From Notospermus geniculatus (Eukaryota; Nemertea; Pilidiophora; Heteronemertea; Lineidae), in the NCBI GenBank assembly GCA_002633025.1, contig NMRB01000417.1, positions 120,064 to 184,063 on the forward strand: a stretch of 64,000 bases of DNA. The letters are read 5' to 3'. The position numbers and the translations under genes were made by a program. Shown here one piece after another: positions 10,760-23,200 of the stretch. The stretch's first letter is position 1. Each line of letters starts with the position of its first letter. Below the pieces are notes generated by a model. The model had not been told where the DNA came from. It did no database searches and saw only the letters and a list, made by a program, of their open reading frames with translations.

Positions 10760-12914
10760 GGTACTTCATTACGCATGCGCAGTCAAGCCAAAGTACATTT
10801 TCAAAATGGCGCTCAATCTACATGATCTGCGGCAATGCCCTTTCTCATTATTTTAGGTAGGAAAAAACAAAAAATGAGGCAAAGAACAAATTACCTCGCC
10901 CGTCCCCCTATGACGTAAGATAACAGACTTGTATTTTTACGTATTGTTGTTTGCGACAATCAAGTCTGTCGGGATGAAAATGAGCAAAATGAGCACTCAA
11001 AAATCGCACAAAATCATGAAATCTCGCTCAACACAAATTAAAATTGTGACAAAAGTTCAAAACTCCCCTTTTCATTTTGCAGTGAGTGCATTGCCTTGCT
11101 GCCGAGCCGGTGGCGATAGAGGATAGCATGCTTGGATTCACACCAGACCAGTGAGCTGGTCAGTTGCACAGCATCCACTCAAAATGTCCCCTGCCCTGGC
11201 CCCCTCCCTGCCTGCCTGACTGAGCAGAGGCAAAATGTCCCTGACCACTGACTGACCATCCATCCATGCCCGGCAGGCCTAGCCTACTCTCCATTCCAGT
11301 TCCGAGTGGCGCGAGGTTTATCAACGATAGCTCCACAACGCCTGGGCCGATTTTGATGAAACATACATCAATCGACTTGTCTTTCTTGCCGGTACCGGTA
11401 TCTTATATTAGCCTAATCCAAGTTTCATCGCGATATTCCCACTATTTCTCGATATTTTGACCCCTGTACATTTGCACGCAAGGTTGTGTACAAAGTGTAG
11501 TTCCACGATGTGGCCGCTACGAGCGCTGTGTTTTGCGTGGTCGCGTCGATTTTTCGTAGGGGTGGGCAGCCGCTTCTGCGTTCACGTGTTCAGCTGAGTT
11601 TTTCCCTGTGAGTTTATGTGCTAGAAATACGGATGTTTTCCGTTGCTATATTTGACTATATGTAATTTTACAGACAATAAATCTCTGTTAGCATGGAATA
11701 AACTGAGGTCAGATGCGAACTGTCTGAGAGGCTTCTCTCCCCCGAACAAAGAGTCCGATCTGACGTTCCTCCTGTGGCGCTGGCGGTGACGTCATTTCAA
11801 TGGAGGCAGCCGATCGGCGAAAATGGCATTTTTGTCAATTTCAACGACTTAACTGCAATAAAGTCCGATGAAACTTGGATTATAAGATACCGGCAAGAAA
11901 GACAAGTCGATTGACGTATGTTTCATCAAAATCGACCCACGCGTTGCGAAGCTATCGTCGATAAACCTCGCGCCACTCGGAACTGGAATGAACAGTAGGC
12001 CTACCAGTACTGTTCATTCATTCCACTTCAACAGCGAGGTTTACAAACGATAGCTCTGCCTCTGCAACGGCTGGGCCAAATTTGATGAAACATACGTCAA
12101 TCGGCTTGTCTTTCTTGCCAGTAGGTCCTATCCAAAAATGTAGGGCCTACGACGACGTGTCATTGACAAAAATGTCATTTTCACTGATCGGCTGCCTCCA
12201 TTGGATTGAACATGTTGAAATGACGTCATCGCCAGCGCCACACGAGGAACGTCAGATCGGTCTATTTGTTCAGTGGAGAGAAGCCTCTCAGACAATTCTC
12301 ATCTCACTTTATTCCACGCCGACAGAGATTTATTGTCTGTCAAATGAATAAAAGTATATTTAGTCAAATATAACGCAAAACATCTACATTTCTAGCACAT
12401 AAACTCATGGGAAAAAACTGAGCTGAACACGTGAACGCAGGAGCGGCTGCCCACCCCTACGAAAAAATCGACGCGACCACGCAATACACAGCATTCATAC
12501 TAGCGGGAAAATTGTCGAACTATACTTTGTACACAAACTCGCATGCAAATGTAGTGGGAATATCGCGATGAAACTTGAATTACATGTATAAGATACTGGC
12601 AAGAAAGACAAATCGATTGATGTATGGTATGTCAAATTTGGCCCAGCCGTTGCGGAGCTATCATTCATAAACCTCGCACCACTCGAAGTGGAATGAACAG
12701 TAGGACTAGACTATTCTGTGCACACACTGACTCGGTGCACTTCCCACAACTTGGCCTGCTAGGCCTATACTCTACTTGAGCCGTTGGCTAGGCCTTTTAC
12801 TATTCCTGGTCAAAGTACTGTAATCATTTCATATTTCCCATGATTTCAGATTTCTTAAAGTGATCGTCAGAAGTTGGCCAATATTTTTCAAGTGTATGAA
12901 TACCATTTGACAAG

Positions 12915-14270
12915 ATGTCCCGTTTTTCTGGAAAGACGTATAGCCGGGTACGGACACGAGACAACTATTCAGAAAAGATATTTGATGATTTGTTCAATGA
13001 TGAAGAGGAAAAAACAGGGAAGCCAACCGCAACTCGAGCCGTTGGTGCTCATCAGAAATGGGGAAATATATCAGTGACTTCAGTGCGTGGTCCACCGAAA
13101 AGTGACCACAGTGAGAGCAAAAGAAGGAAAGTGGACTCTGGGCCTGGTGACCCATTCAGTTTCGACGCATTTTCTGATGAAGAAAGTCCATCCGGGCCGA
13201 AGAAGAAAAGCACTATTAAATCGACCCGTGGTGGTGGGCAGGTCAAGTCATTGCAAAATAATAAAAAGCTCCTGACGTTTGACAGTGCTGATACTAACGA
13301 GAATTTGACAAAGTCAAAAAATAGTAGGTATAATTTGACCAAAGCAAATCGGACAGTTACAGGTGTGACTACAGGGAAAGACGTCAAGCTGCCAGTGCCA
13401 GAGGTCAGGTCTGGTGCATCTAATAGCAGAGTGACGAGCTCTGTTATAAGCCAGTCAAAGACGATCCCTGTGTCCAAAGCATTTGATGCAAAACCTGCCA
13501 CTCTTTCATCTACCACTGCTACGGTATTAAAAAATGTTCCTTCCAAAGTGCAAGTTCCTGTGAACAAATCCGAAGAAAAGGGGAAGCAATTATCGATGGA
13601 TATTTTTACCAAAAAAGTGTCAGACAGTGCTCCGAAAAAATTAGAACCTTCCGCAGTTAACAAAGTATTCCCGTCTCCTCGGGACTCTCGTGATAATGCA
13701 GATATATTTTCTCAGGGGAGTAGGACATCATTGCTTTCACCGTCATCGACTGCAACGTCAGTGTCGAGTTCACCAGCAAAAACTAGTAAACCTCTAGCAG
13801 TGCCCACATCACCCGACCACACATACTTCAAAAGTGGGAAGTCGAAAAATTCTGATTCCGGTCCTGTGAACAGTTGTACATCTGATGAGGATATTCAACT
13901 GGATTTTGATTTTTCTGAAGATTCATCAGGATCATGGAGGCAGTCTCCCAAGAAACGTGTTGAATCTCAGAATCCTATTCAGAGAGACCACGCATACACA
14001 TCTCCTATTAAATTCAAGGAAATCAAGGAAAATCGTTCCCATCCACCCGTATCTTCCACGGCCAGTCCGATACCTGGCACAAGTTCAGCGAACTTTAGTC
14101 TGACGATATCTGACAGCGATAGTGACGCGGCATCAGTCAAGTCACTACCGACTGAACTGGAGGACAAAGGTCTTCCAAAAACTATCGAGGAAATACCCAG
14201 CCGACTGAAGAAAACTAGTTCCACCTATGGTGGTGTCAAAGCTAGGAAGATATTTAACAGTCCAAAAAAG
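12915..14270 (+). CDS. WAPL: WAPL exon 1: disordered PDS5-binding N-terminus
   Basis: This encodes 452 residues, mostly Ser/Lys-rich and probably disordered. Residues 9-11 are YSR, the short motif known in WAPL to contact PDS5. At about residue 80, [14 protein letters not shown] aligns with the first FGF motif of vertebrate WAPL (DPFGFDSDDES) but with Ser in place of Gly. I see no canonical FGF in this exon. The ATG at 12,915 is chosen because it gives the family-like start and is the first in frame. The donor is AAG|GTAAAA at 14,271. Without splicing the frame would run only to 14,315. Confidence 0.9.
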
Positions 14271-17200
14271 GTAAAACTAAAAGAGAAAGGAATTCTTCAT
14301 CTAAGTGATCAGTAGCTTGGTCCTCAAGCTAATCTCAGATATTCACACTGCTGCTGCGACCTTATTTCCCCTTTCGATTTATTACAAGCCATCTGATCAA
14401 ATCAAAATGGCCGTCTAAATGTCAAACAATTGTTTATATGCATGTCTTTCAGACTGACAGCAAGTTAAAGCGATACAACCCCAGGCAGTGGATAAACAAT
14501 GCAGCTTCAACAGAAGTAAGTATCTTGGTAAGGAAGTTGTATGAGATCTAATGGCAGATCATCTTCGATAATCGAAGGCCGATCTGCACTCCACTGCGTT
14601 ACATCCCACATCACCCTTCGAGAAATAGACCAGTCGGCGGCGTATCTTGGCACCATGCCAACTTTACCGGTCGACCAATCATATGACACTTTATATCGAG
14701 TCTTCGGCTACAACTCTTTGTACCACGATTCAAATTTTACAACACCGATTCTGATTGGCCTCTTCTTCTCGAGGCGGCAGATACGCCGTGGACCGGTCAA
14801 TTTCTCGAAGGGTGATGTGCGGTGTAACGTAGTGGTGAGCAGATAGGCCTTCGATCATCGAAGATGATGGCAGATGAGTGTCAAGAATGATGAACTTATA
14901 ACTGTCATGATGTGGTGATTTGACGGCTAAAAAGGAAAAGTCTACCGTTCTCTGAGCGGTCAAAATTTGTATCCACTAACAAGATTTTTTCTTCCCCTTC
15001 AGCCGTCACAAGAAGCGTCTGGGAACCAGAATCCTGGGTCGGCCTCCAACAGCCAACAGTCCTCGAAAACGTCCCTCCTTGGCTTTGATGATTTTGATGA
15101 GAAGCCAGTCGAACTTCCCACATTGCGGCGTTCAGTCACATGGCCCAAGAAACAAGGAGACCAGCCAGTGTCCACGCTCAGGGTGAACAAGGAACATAAG
15201 AAGGTTGGTTTTACACATCTGCAAAATCCAAGTTGAACGATGTACATGTAATGTGTCTTAAGATAGAGGCTGTCTCATGGTATAGTCAGAGGTGGAGGGT
15301 TTGCAAGAAATGCATGCTGCTTTCATTTACAAAATATCCTTGACATTCAATTTGAACTCGTTCTTGGAAATCAATATTTTTGAGTTTTCAGTGCCAGGTG
15401 TAAGTGCCTTTGACATTTATACGCCCAGAGAATCACCTGATCAGTGTGTCGCATGCTTTGATGATGTTATTCCCTGGTAATCATAACTACTTTCTCCTCG
15501 CAGCTGTTCACTGTCGTACGAAACGTGAAGGAAGCCCACGAATGCCAGGAACACGGAGAGACACAGGAATTCTTCGACGATATTGAATACTTGTTAGCAG
15601 GTCTTCGTGATACACAGACTGTGACAACAAGATGTCTCAGGTATGACACAGTCTGTTCACATGTTGATTTCTGAGTTGTTTCACCAACAAAAACTGAGAT
15701 AATGGCTCCTCATGTCACTTAAGCATCTAACTTCAACTTTTTCCTCCATTTCAGCACGTTGAGTCTCGCAAACAAGTGTATAGAAGCTGCGTTTAGGATG
15801 CATTTACGAGCTCATGGAACGGTCACGAAGATTTTCAGTGCCTTGCATGATGCGTGCTGTAATCCAGTAAGTAAAAAAATTTCATTCTTCATCTAGATGT
15901 AATTGCATGATGACAAGATTACAGTTGAAAGCGCTACATAAAAGCCTCATGTTGTTATTGTTCTTATTGATATTCAGGCGCGGATCCAAAGGGGGCACGT
16001 GCCCCCTTTGGGCCAACAAATCGGTAAAATCGACCGTGAAATTCTGAAAGGGCATGTTCATATTCATCTTAGGGATTGTCAAATCAGGCTGTTCGTGATC
16101 ACCCTGACCTAAAAATATAATGTTGAGTCATTTCAATGACCAGAAACTGACAGAAGAATCACTTTTTGTTGCTCAATGTAGGACCATTCTATTCTCTAGG
16201 TGGGGGTTGGAGGTGCCATAGGCCTATACATTGTGTTATGGTTGCATAATGTCATTTCTTGCCCATTCCTGATGTTTTTGGTGACTTGATGTTTTCAAAG
16301 AAATTGAATGGAGATGAAAGACATGCCAATATACATGTAAGGGTGCAAGGGATCATAGTGGCGTGACCTGTCCAGGGTTTGAACAGGGACTAGGAAAGTC
16401 CTAGAAGATGTTAGATAATATTGAATAATTCTTTTTGTTACGAAGCAATTTCTTAGACTTTCTTTGGCCAAAGGGTCACTGCAATGTTGTAGCTCAGAGT
16501 GCTTGCTTGAGCTATAGCCTAGAGTTTTAGTACTGCGTAGACATGGTAGTNNNNNNNNNNNNNNNNNNNNNNNNNNNNNNNNNNNNNNNNNNNNNNNNNN
16601 NNNNNNNNNNNNNNNNNNNNNNNNNNNNNNNNNNNNNNNNNNNNNNNNNNNNNNNNNNNNNNNNNNNNNNNNNNNNNNNNNNNNNNNNNNNNNNNNNNNN
16701 NNNNNNNNNNNNNNNNNNNNNNNNNNNNNNNNNNCCCACCCACCCACCCACCACTATGCAGCTGAACGGACCAGATGCTGTTGAATGCATGCACTCCTCG
16801 TATTTGTCAATGGATAAGGAATACGTTTGTGTAGTCATTTGTCTGCCCTCCATTGCCCACCCTGCATGTGTCCTTCACCATGAAGACATTCCAGGAGGAT
16901 GGGAACCCCAAGAACCTGACTGCTGTGCCACAGAGTCATACCCCTCCTTGCCCTTTCTTCACTCAATTTCCATTTTCTGATGTAGGGACCATCAAATTTG
17001 CTGTGAAGCAAATTTCACAGTTCTAGTTGTTCTTATTGATATTCAGGCGCGGATCCAAAGGGGGCATGTGCCCCCTTTGGGCCAACAAATCTGTAAAATC
17101 GACCGTGAAATTCTGAAATTTGGAGCAAATCTTTGAAATTCACCACAGATTTCAATGTTTAGTACCACAGGGCCCCCCTTATTTTCCTGAATCCTGGATC

Positions 17201-20200
17201 CGCCCCTGATATTACACTGTATACCGTACTGTTCTTCCTCCTCCTCAGAGCCTGGCCCTCTCCACCTCGGCCATCATGTACATGATGAGTCGTGATCGGT
17301 TGAACATGGACGTCGATAAAGAGACCCTTGAGCTTATGATCAAGTTACTAAGTATGGACCTCCAGAATGAAGGAAAGAAGAAGGTCACGACACAACGACA
17401 TGAAGCCGTCAATAAAGAGTTTGAAAGAATGAAACAGAAAGTGCGGGCTGTGATAGCTCAGCTGAAGAAAGATGGCGGCGCCAAAGATATTGATCTGAAC
17501 GAAGTCACTGTGAGTATGATGGAGGGTTTTTGGAATGTCGATTTTGTTCAATGAGAAGACTTGGTCCTCTGTACTTGTCGAGAGGGAGCGTTCATTTTCT
17601 GTGTCTTTATTTCAGACGGGTAACTTGGCTACTGAAACCCTCTTGAGTCTGACATCCCGACGTACTGGTGATTGGTTTAAAGAAGAGGTGCGAGGTCTTG
17701 GAGGGTTGGATCATATTGTGGATACTGGTAAGATCTCAGCTTCTGAGTGTCAATCATGAGGTGACGGAGTGGGAATTTGTGCAAGGATTATCTGTGTATC
17801 TGTGAAAGTGTTGGCAAGATTGGGTGCTAGCTGGATATACTTTAGTGTCTTTGTTTACCGGTACATGTGTGCTATTCTTCATGTTGAACATTTTGGCCCC
17901 TGGTCTGGCTAGTTTGAACATACAATACAAGCTTATAAACCTTAAATTCCTTTTGTAAATTTAGCCCAATAGTCCCGTATTTCCTCTCTTATTGTCACCA
18001 CTTATATCTGTCTCCCCAGTGAGTGGTTGCACTGATGTTCTGGATGAAGATGCGAAAGATGTTAGTGAAGAGTCCATACCTGTTCTGAAGAAAATAGACA
18101 GGTGTCTTCGAGTTTTAGAACATGTAAGTCTTTCTGTTTGCCATCTAAACTGACGTGAAATGATGATGATTTGTCACTGCCTTCTTTTCTATTTTTCTGT
18201 TACGGTCACCAAGATTTCACAGTGCATGTTTTCTCTTTCAGGTTACCTACCTAAACAGTGATAATCAATCATACTTGGTATCGTATAATTCTTCGGCTCT
18301 CATCAACTCCATTTGCAGGTGAGTAGCACTTCATTGAGGAGTCATAGCCCTTGCACCTCATTGAGGAGTCATAGCCCTTGTACTTCATTGAGGAGTCATA
18401 GTCCTTGCACTTCATTGAGGAGTCATAGCCCTTGCGCTGCATTGAGGAGTCATAGCCCTTGCGCTGCATTGAGGAGTCATAGCCCAACACAACGACATGA
18501 AGCCGTCAATAAAGAGTTTGAAAGAATGAAACAGAAAGTGCGGGCTGTGATAGCTCAGCTGAAGAAAGATGGCGGCGCGAAAGATATTGATCTGAACGAA
18601 GTCACTGTGAGTATGATGGAGGGTTTTTGGAATGTCGATTTTGTTCAGTGAGAAGACTTGGTCCTCTGTACTTGTCGAGAGGGAGCGTTCATTTTCTCTG
18701 TCGTCATTTCAGACGGGTAACTTGGCCACTGAAACCCTCTTGAGTCTGACATCCCGACGTACTGGTGATTGGTTTAAAGAAGAGGTGCGAGGTCTTGGAG
18801 GGTTGGATCATATTGTGGATACTGGTAAGATCTCAGCTTCTGAGTGTCAATGATGAGGTGACAGAGTGGGAATTTGTGCAAGGATTTTATGTGCATGTGT
18901 GAAAGTGTTGGCAAGATTGGGTGCTAGCTGGATATACTTTAGTGTCTTTGTTTAACAGTACATGTACATGTGTGCTATTCTTCATGTTGAACATTTTGGC
19001 CCCTGGTCTGGCTAGTTTGGACATACAACAATACAAGCTTATAAACCTTAAATTCCTTTTGTAAATTTAGCCCAATAGTCCCGTATTTCCTCTCTTATTA
19101 TCACCACTTATATCTGTCTCCCCAGTGAGTGGTTGCACTGACATTCTGGATGAAGATGCAAAAGATGTTAGTGAAGAGTCCATACCTGTTCTGAAGAAAA
19201 TAGACAGGTGTCTACGAGTTTTAGAACATGTAAGTCTTTCTGTTTGCCATCTAAACTGACGTGAAATGATGACGATTTGTCACTGCCCTCTTTTCTATGA
19301 TTCTATTACAGTCACCAAGATTTCATAGTGCATGTTTTCTCTTTCAGGTTACCTACCTAAACAGTGATAATCAATCATACTTGGTATCGTATAATTCTTC
19401 GGCTCTCATCAACTCCATTTGCAGGTGAGTAGCACTTCATTGAGGAGTCATAGCCCTTGCACTTCATTGAGGAGTCATAGCCCTTGCACCTCATTGAGGA
19501 GTCATAGCCCTTGCACCTCATTGAGGAGTCATAGCCCGTGCACTTCATTGAGGAGTCATAGCCCTTGCACCTCATTGGGGAGTNAGTCTTAGCCCTTGCA
19601 CCTCGCTGATAGCAGAAAAAATAAACTTTATTTCTCGTTTTCTTTTCTAGTTTACTGAAAATGTTGGAGCGTTTCCTTGGAGTCTGTCCCTTCAATGATG
19701 GTGACGAAACTGACCCAAAGAAGAATGTTGCCGGACGGACGGTCTTCAACTGCATGCTTTCTATACTCAAGGTGCTACTTAACATAACACATGATCACGG
19801 TAAGTCAATTGGGCATACATGTATAAGTAGTTGTAGTGGCACAGTTGGAACACCAGCGCCTGTCTACTCGGAGATTCCAGGTTTCGTGTCCTGTCAGACC
19901 TATTCTATGAACGCAAGTCTTGGAATGAGTGTGAACGCAAGTCTTGGAATGAGTGTGAATGCAAGTCTTGGAATGAGTGTCTTCTATTGTTTTCAGAATG
20001 GGGGAGTTCCAAAGTAGGTCAACACGAAGGTCTGCTCAGTTCAGCTTTGATGTGTGCTCTTCACTGTCCACAGTTTGCTCCTGCGGACGAGAGGTTTGAC
20101 CTCTTGGTGCTGGTAAGTTGATGGGTGACGCTCTGGCCGAGGCAGAGGGATGGTCCTGACAGTCTAAGCCCGGTGTCCGAGCGGTTAGTGGCACACTTGA

Positions 20201-23200
20201 CTACTGAACTGTGTAGTGGGCCAGTGCGAGTTCGACCCCAGGTGAAGGCATATACAAAAGTTCTGAAATATTGAGGGTCCGTCAGGTGGGACTAAAAGCT
20301 GTAGCCCTTGTACTTGAGTATCTATGCCAGGGCAAGGTGGACTGTGGTAGCCTGTCATGGACCGTGTATCCATGTAATGGTATGTTTCAGTGTCTGCCAG
20401 TGAGTTTTGTTGCATATCTATTTCCAGAGTCTGGGAATGATGATTAACCTTGTCGAACACAGCGATATAAACCGCCGCCTGCTCGTGAACTTGGAGACCG
20501 TGTCGTATTACGATACGCCAGAGAATGGTAAAAAATCAAACAGTGTGGAAGCTTTGGATGCCCTCATTCAGGTAAGGTCTTGCGCAGCGTGCAGACATCG
20601 TTGAACCCGCCATCTGGCTATTGAGCGATCACATGAACATGTGCAACGACCTGAGAAAACCTCTGCTGTCAAAGAGAGGTGCTCTCTTGCCCTGTTCATT
20701 GCACGACGATCTGAATCGAATCCGCCACCTCAGAGGTGACAGGCATCAATGTTTCCACTGCACCACTTTGACAACTTGTTCTTCGTTTCAGTTGTTTCTA
20801 CAAAAGGAGAGTGCTGCTGGCCAGTTGGAGGAGTCCGTGAGCGCCCCCAACAGCCAGGGATCCCAGGAGAAAGAGGCGGAGCAAGGGAAGGAGAAGGCGG
20901 GGAATGAGAGCGGGGAGTGGGAGGAGTCAGACTCGGGCCTACTCTGGGTCATCGGGAAGAAGAAGAGCCAAGATGGCGAGGAAAGCGATGAAGAACATAT
21001 TGAAATTATTCCAAGTTCACAAGAAGACGAAGAAAATTTCACCAAAGGTAGGATGCCAAGGGGAAGGGACCTTATTGTTTTAAGGATTGTGCAGTTCACG
21101 TTGCACGTGTAGCACAAGTTCCTTCAGCATTGTGGCCATTCCACACATTGGATTAAGAGCTTGTGGACGAGGGAGAAAGGCCTTAATTTAAACACCGAGG
21201 CCCGTATGCACCAAACGAAGATTATCTTTAACTCATGTTGAGCCACAACTTGCAAACCTGAACAATGGAAAAGTTGTGGCTCAACCTGAGTTCAAGATAA
21301 TCTTTCTTTGGTGCATACGGCCCGAGAGATTATACGTATACATGTGTCATTTTTAGCTCACCTGTGGTGAGCTTATACAATGGTTGTGCGTCCGTCGTCG
21401 TCCGTCGTCGTCGTCGTCGTTGTCCGTCGTCGTCCGTTAGCAGGGCACGTTTCGTAACCGCTGGGGCTATTGATCTGAAACTTGGTACACATATGCCCCT
21501 AGGTCATATGACCTATGACACCAAGTTTTGGTCCGATTCGATTCTTGACTTGGCCACCAGGTGGCTAAAACCAAAAACACAAAAAGTGCAATAACTCCTG
21601 AACTAATGACAGGATCACCTCCAAATTTTTATCATAGGTGTATCTAATGAGGGTACATTACATATATAACGGGTTTTTGATTTGACCTACTTTTCAAGGT
21701 CACAGAGGTCAAAGTTCGACAAAAGTAACGAACCTGCCACAGTTCTTCATTATTTCACCGAGCGTCTTCATATCTTGCATAAACGTGTATTAGAGGGGTA
21801 CCTTCAAAATTATGGAGTTTCGGCCCAATCGGACATCCAATATGGCCGCCAGGTGGCGTAACCTGAAAATCTTCCAAGTGCTATAACTCAGGAACGGCAC
21901 AACCCAGCATGCTCAAACTTGATATTTACCTCCATCTAGATGACCTTTACAAGCACGTCATATTTTGGCCTGATTAAATTTCCAATATGGCCGCCAGGTG
22001 GCGTAACCCGAAAATCATCAAATGTGCTGTAACTCAGGAACGACTTGACCCAGAGCGATCAAATTTGATATGTACCTCCTTCTAGATGACCTTTACAAGC
22101 ACGTCAAATTTCGGCCTGATTAAGGTTCCAATATGGCCGCCAGGTGGCGTAACACGAAAATGTTCAAAATTTTGCCTTTAAGTGGCATGTTTCGTAACCG
22201 CAGGTGCTATTGGCCTGAAATTCGGTACATATAGACACCTTGGTCAGATGACCTATGACCCCAAGTTTCGGTCCGATTTGACCCTTAGCTTGGCCACCAG
22301 GTGGCGGAAACCAAAAACACAAAAAGTGCAATAACTCATGAACTAATGACTGGATCCTCTCCAAATTTTTATCATTGGTGCTTCTAATGAGGATGCATGA
22401 CATAAGTAAGGGGTTTTTGATTTGACCGACTTTTCAAGGACACAGAGGTCAAAGTTCAAAATTTAGGCATTTGGTGGCGCGTTTCATAACTGCTTGGGCT
22501 ATTGACTTGAAACTTGGTACATACATGTATACACCCCTATGTCAGGTTACCAATGACACCACTTTTCGGTCCAATTCGATTCTCCGCTTGGCAACCAGGT
22601 GGCCAAAACCAAAGCTCAAAGTCCAGTAACTCCTGAACTGTACCTTGATTGTCTCCAATTTTTTATCAGGCATGTCAGGTGCATCTAATGAGGATACATG
22701 ACCCTGGAACATTTCGATTTAACATTTGTCATTTGTTTTTCTGGTACGTTCACCCAGGTGAGCACATGGTCCATGGACCATTTCATTCTTTCCAGCTCTC
22801 CATAAAGCAGGGAAACACATGGAAGACAGTATCGTGGCAGCTTATGTAGCATTACTCATTGGTTGTGTGGTTCAGGAAAATGGGGTGAGTATTGTCACAG
22901 ACTTACCATTCACTGATTGGCTGAGCAAGATTATTATCAGGTCCATGGGAACAGTTCTTCATTTCCTCAACATGTGTCACTACTGGTTAAATCTAGTGAA
23001 TTGAATGTAACTCCTGGATCAATTTCCCCATTATACAAAGAGGATTGCAAAGAACTGACTTTCTGTGTGTGGTCCTCTTCATGAACCTGTCCCCACAGAC
23101 CAAGCCGATTCATGTCCTTTTTCTCTCTCCGCAGGCATTAGTAACCCGTGTGAAGGACCAGTTACCAGATGGCAGCTTTGAGCCGATGATTAATGTCCTT

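Larger units (their letters stand above)
9172..12892. repeat. Tandem segmental duplication, copy B (adjoins WAPL)
   Basis: This is a near-copy of 5,313-8,956. It ends 22 bp upstream of the WAPL start codon, so the WAPL promoter or 5' leader lies within or beside duplicated, transposon-dense DNA. The left half repeats the 5.3-6.5 kb block and the right half holds two fold-back elements of the 8,050-8,760 type. No exon is evident. Confidence 0.85.

Noticed and set aside
13052-13663. 203-residue frame antisense to WAPL exon 1
   Set aside because: It is a shadow of the real exon, with no start context, homology or splice signals.
16295-16980. Several frames crossing 16,551-16,734
   Set aside because: They consist mainly of undetermined bases; no conclusion is possible.
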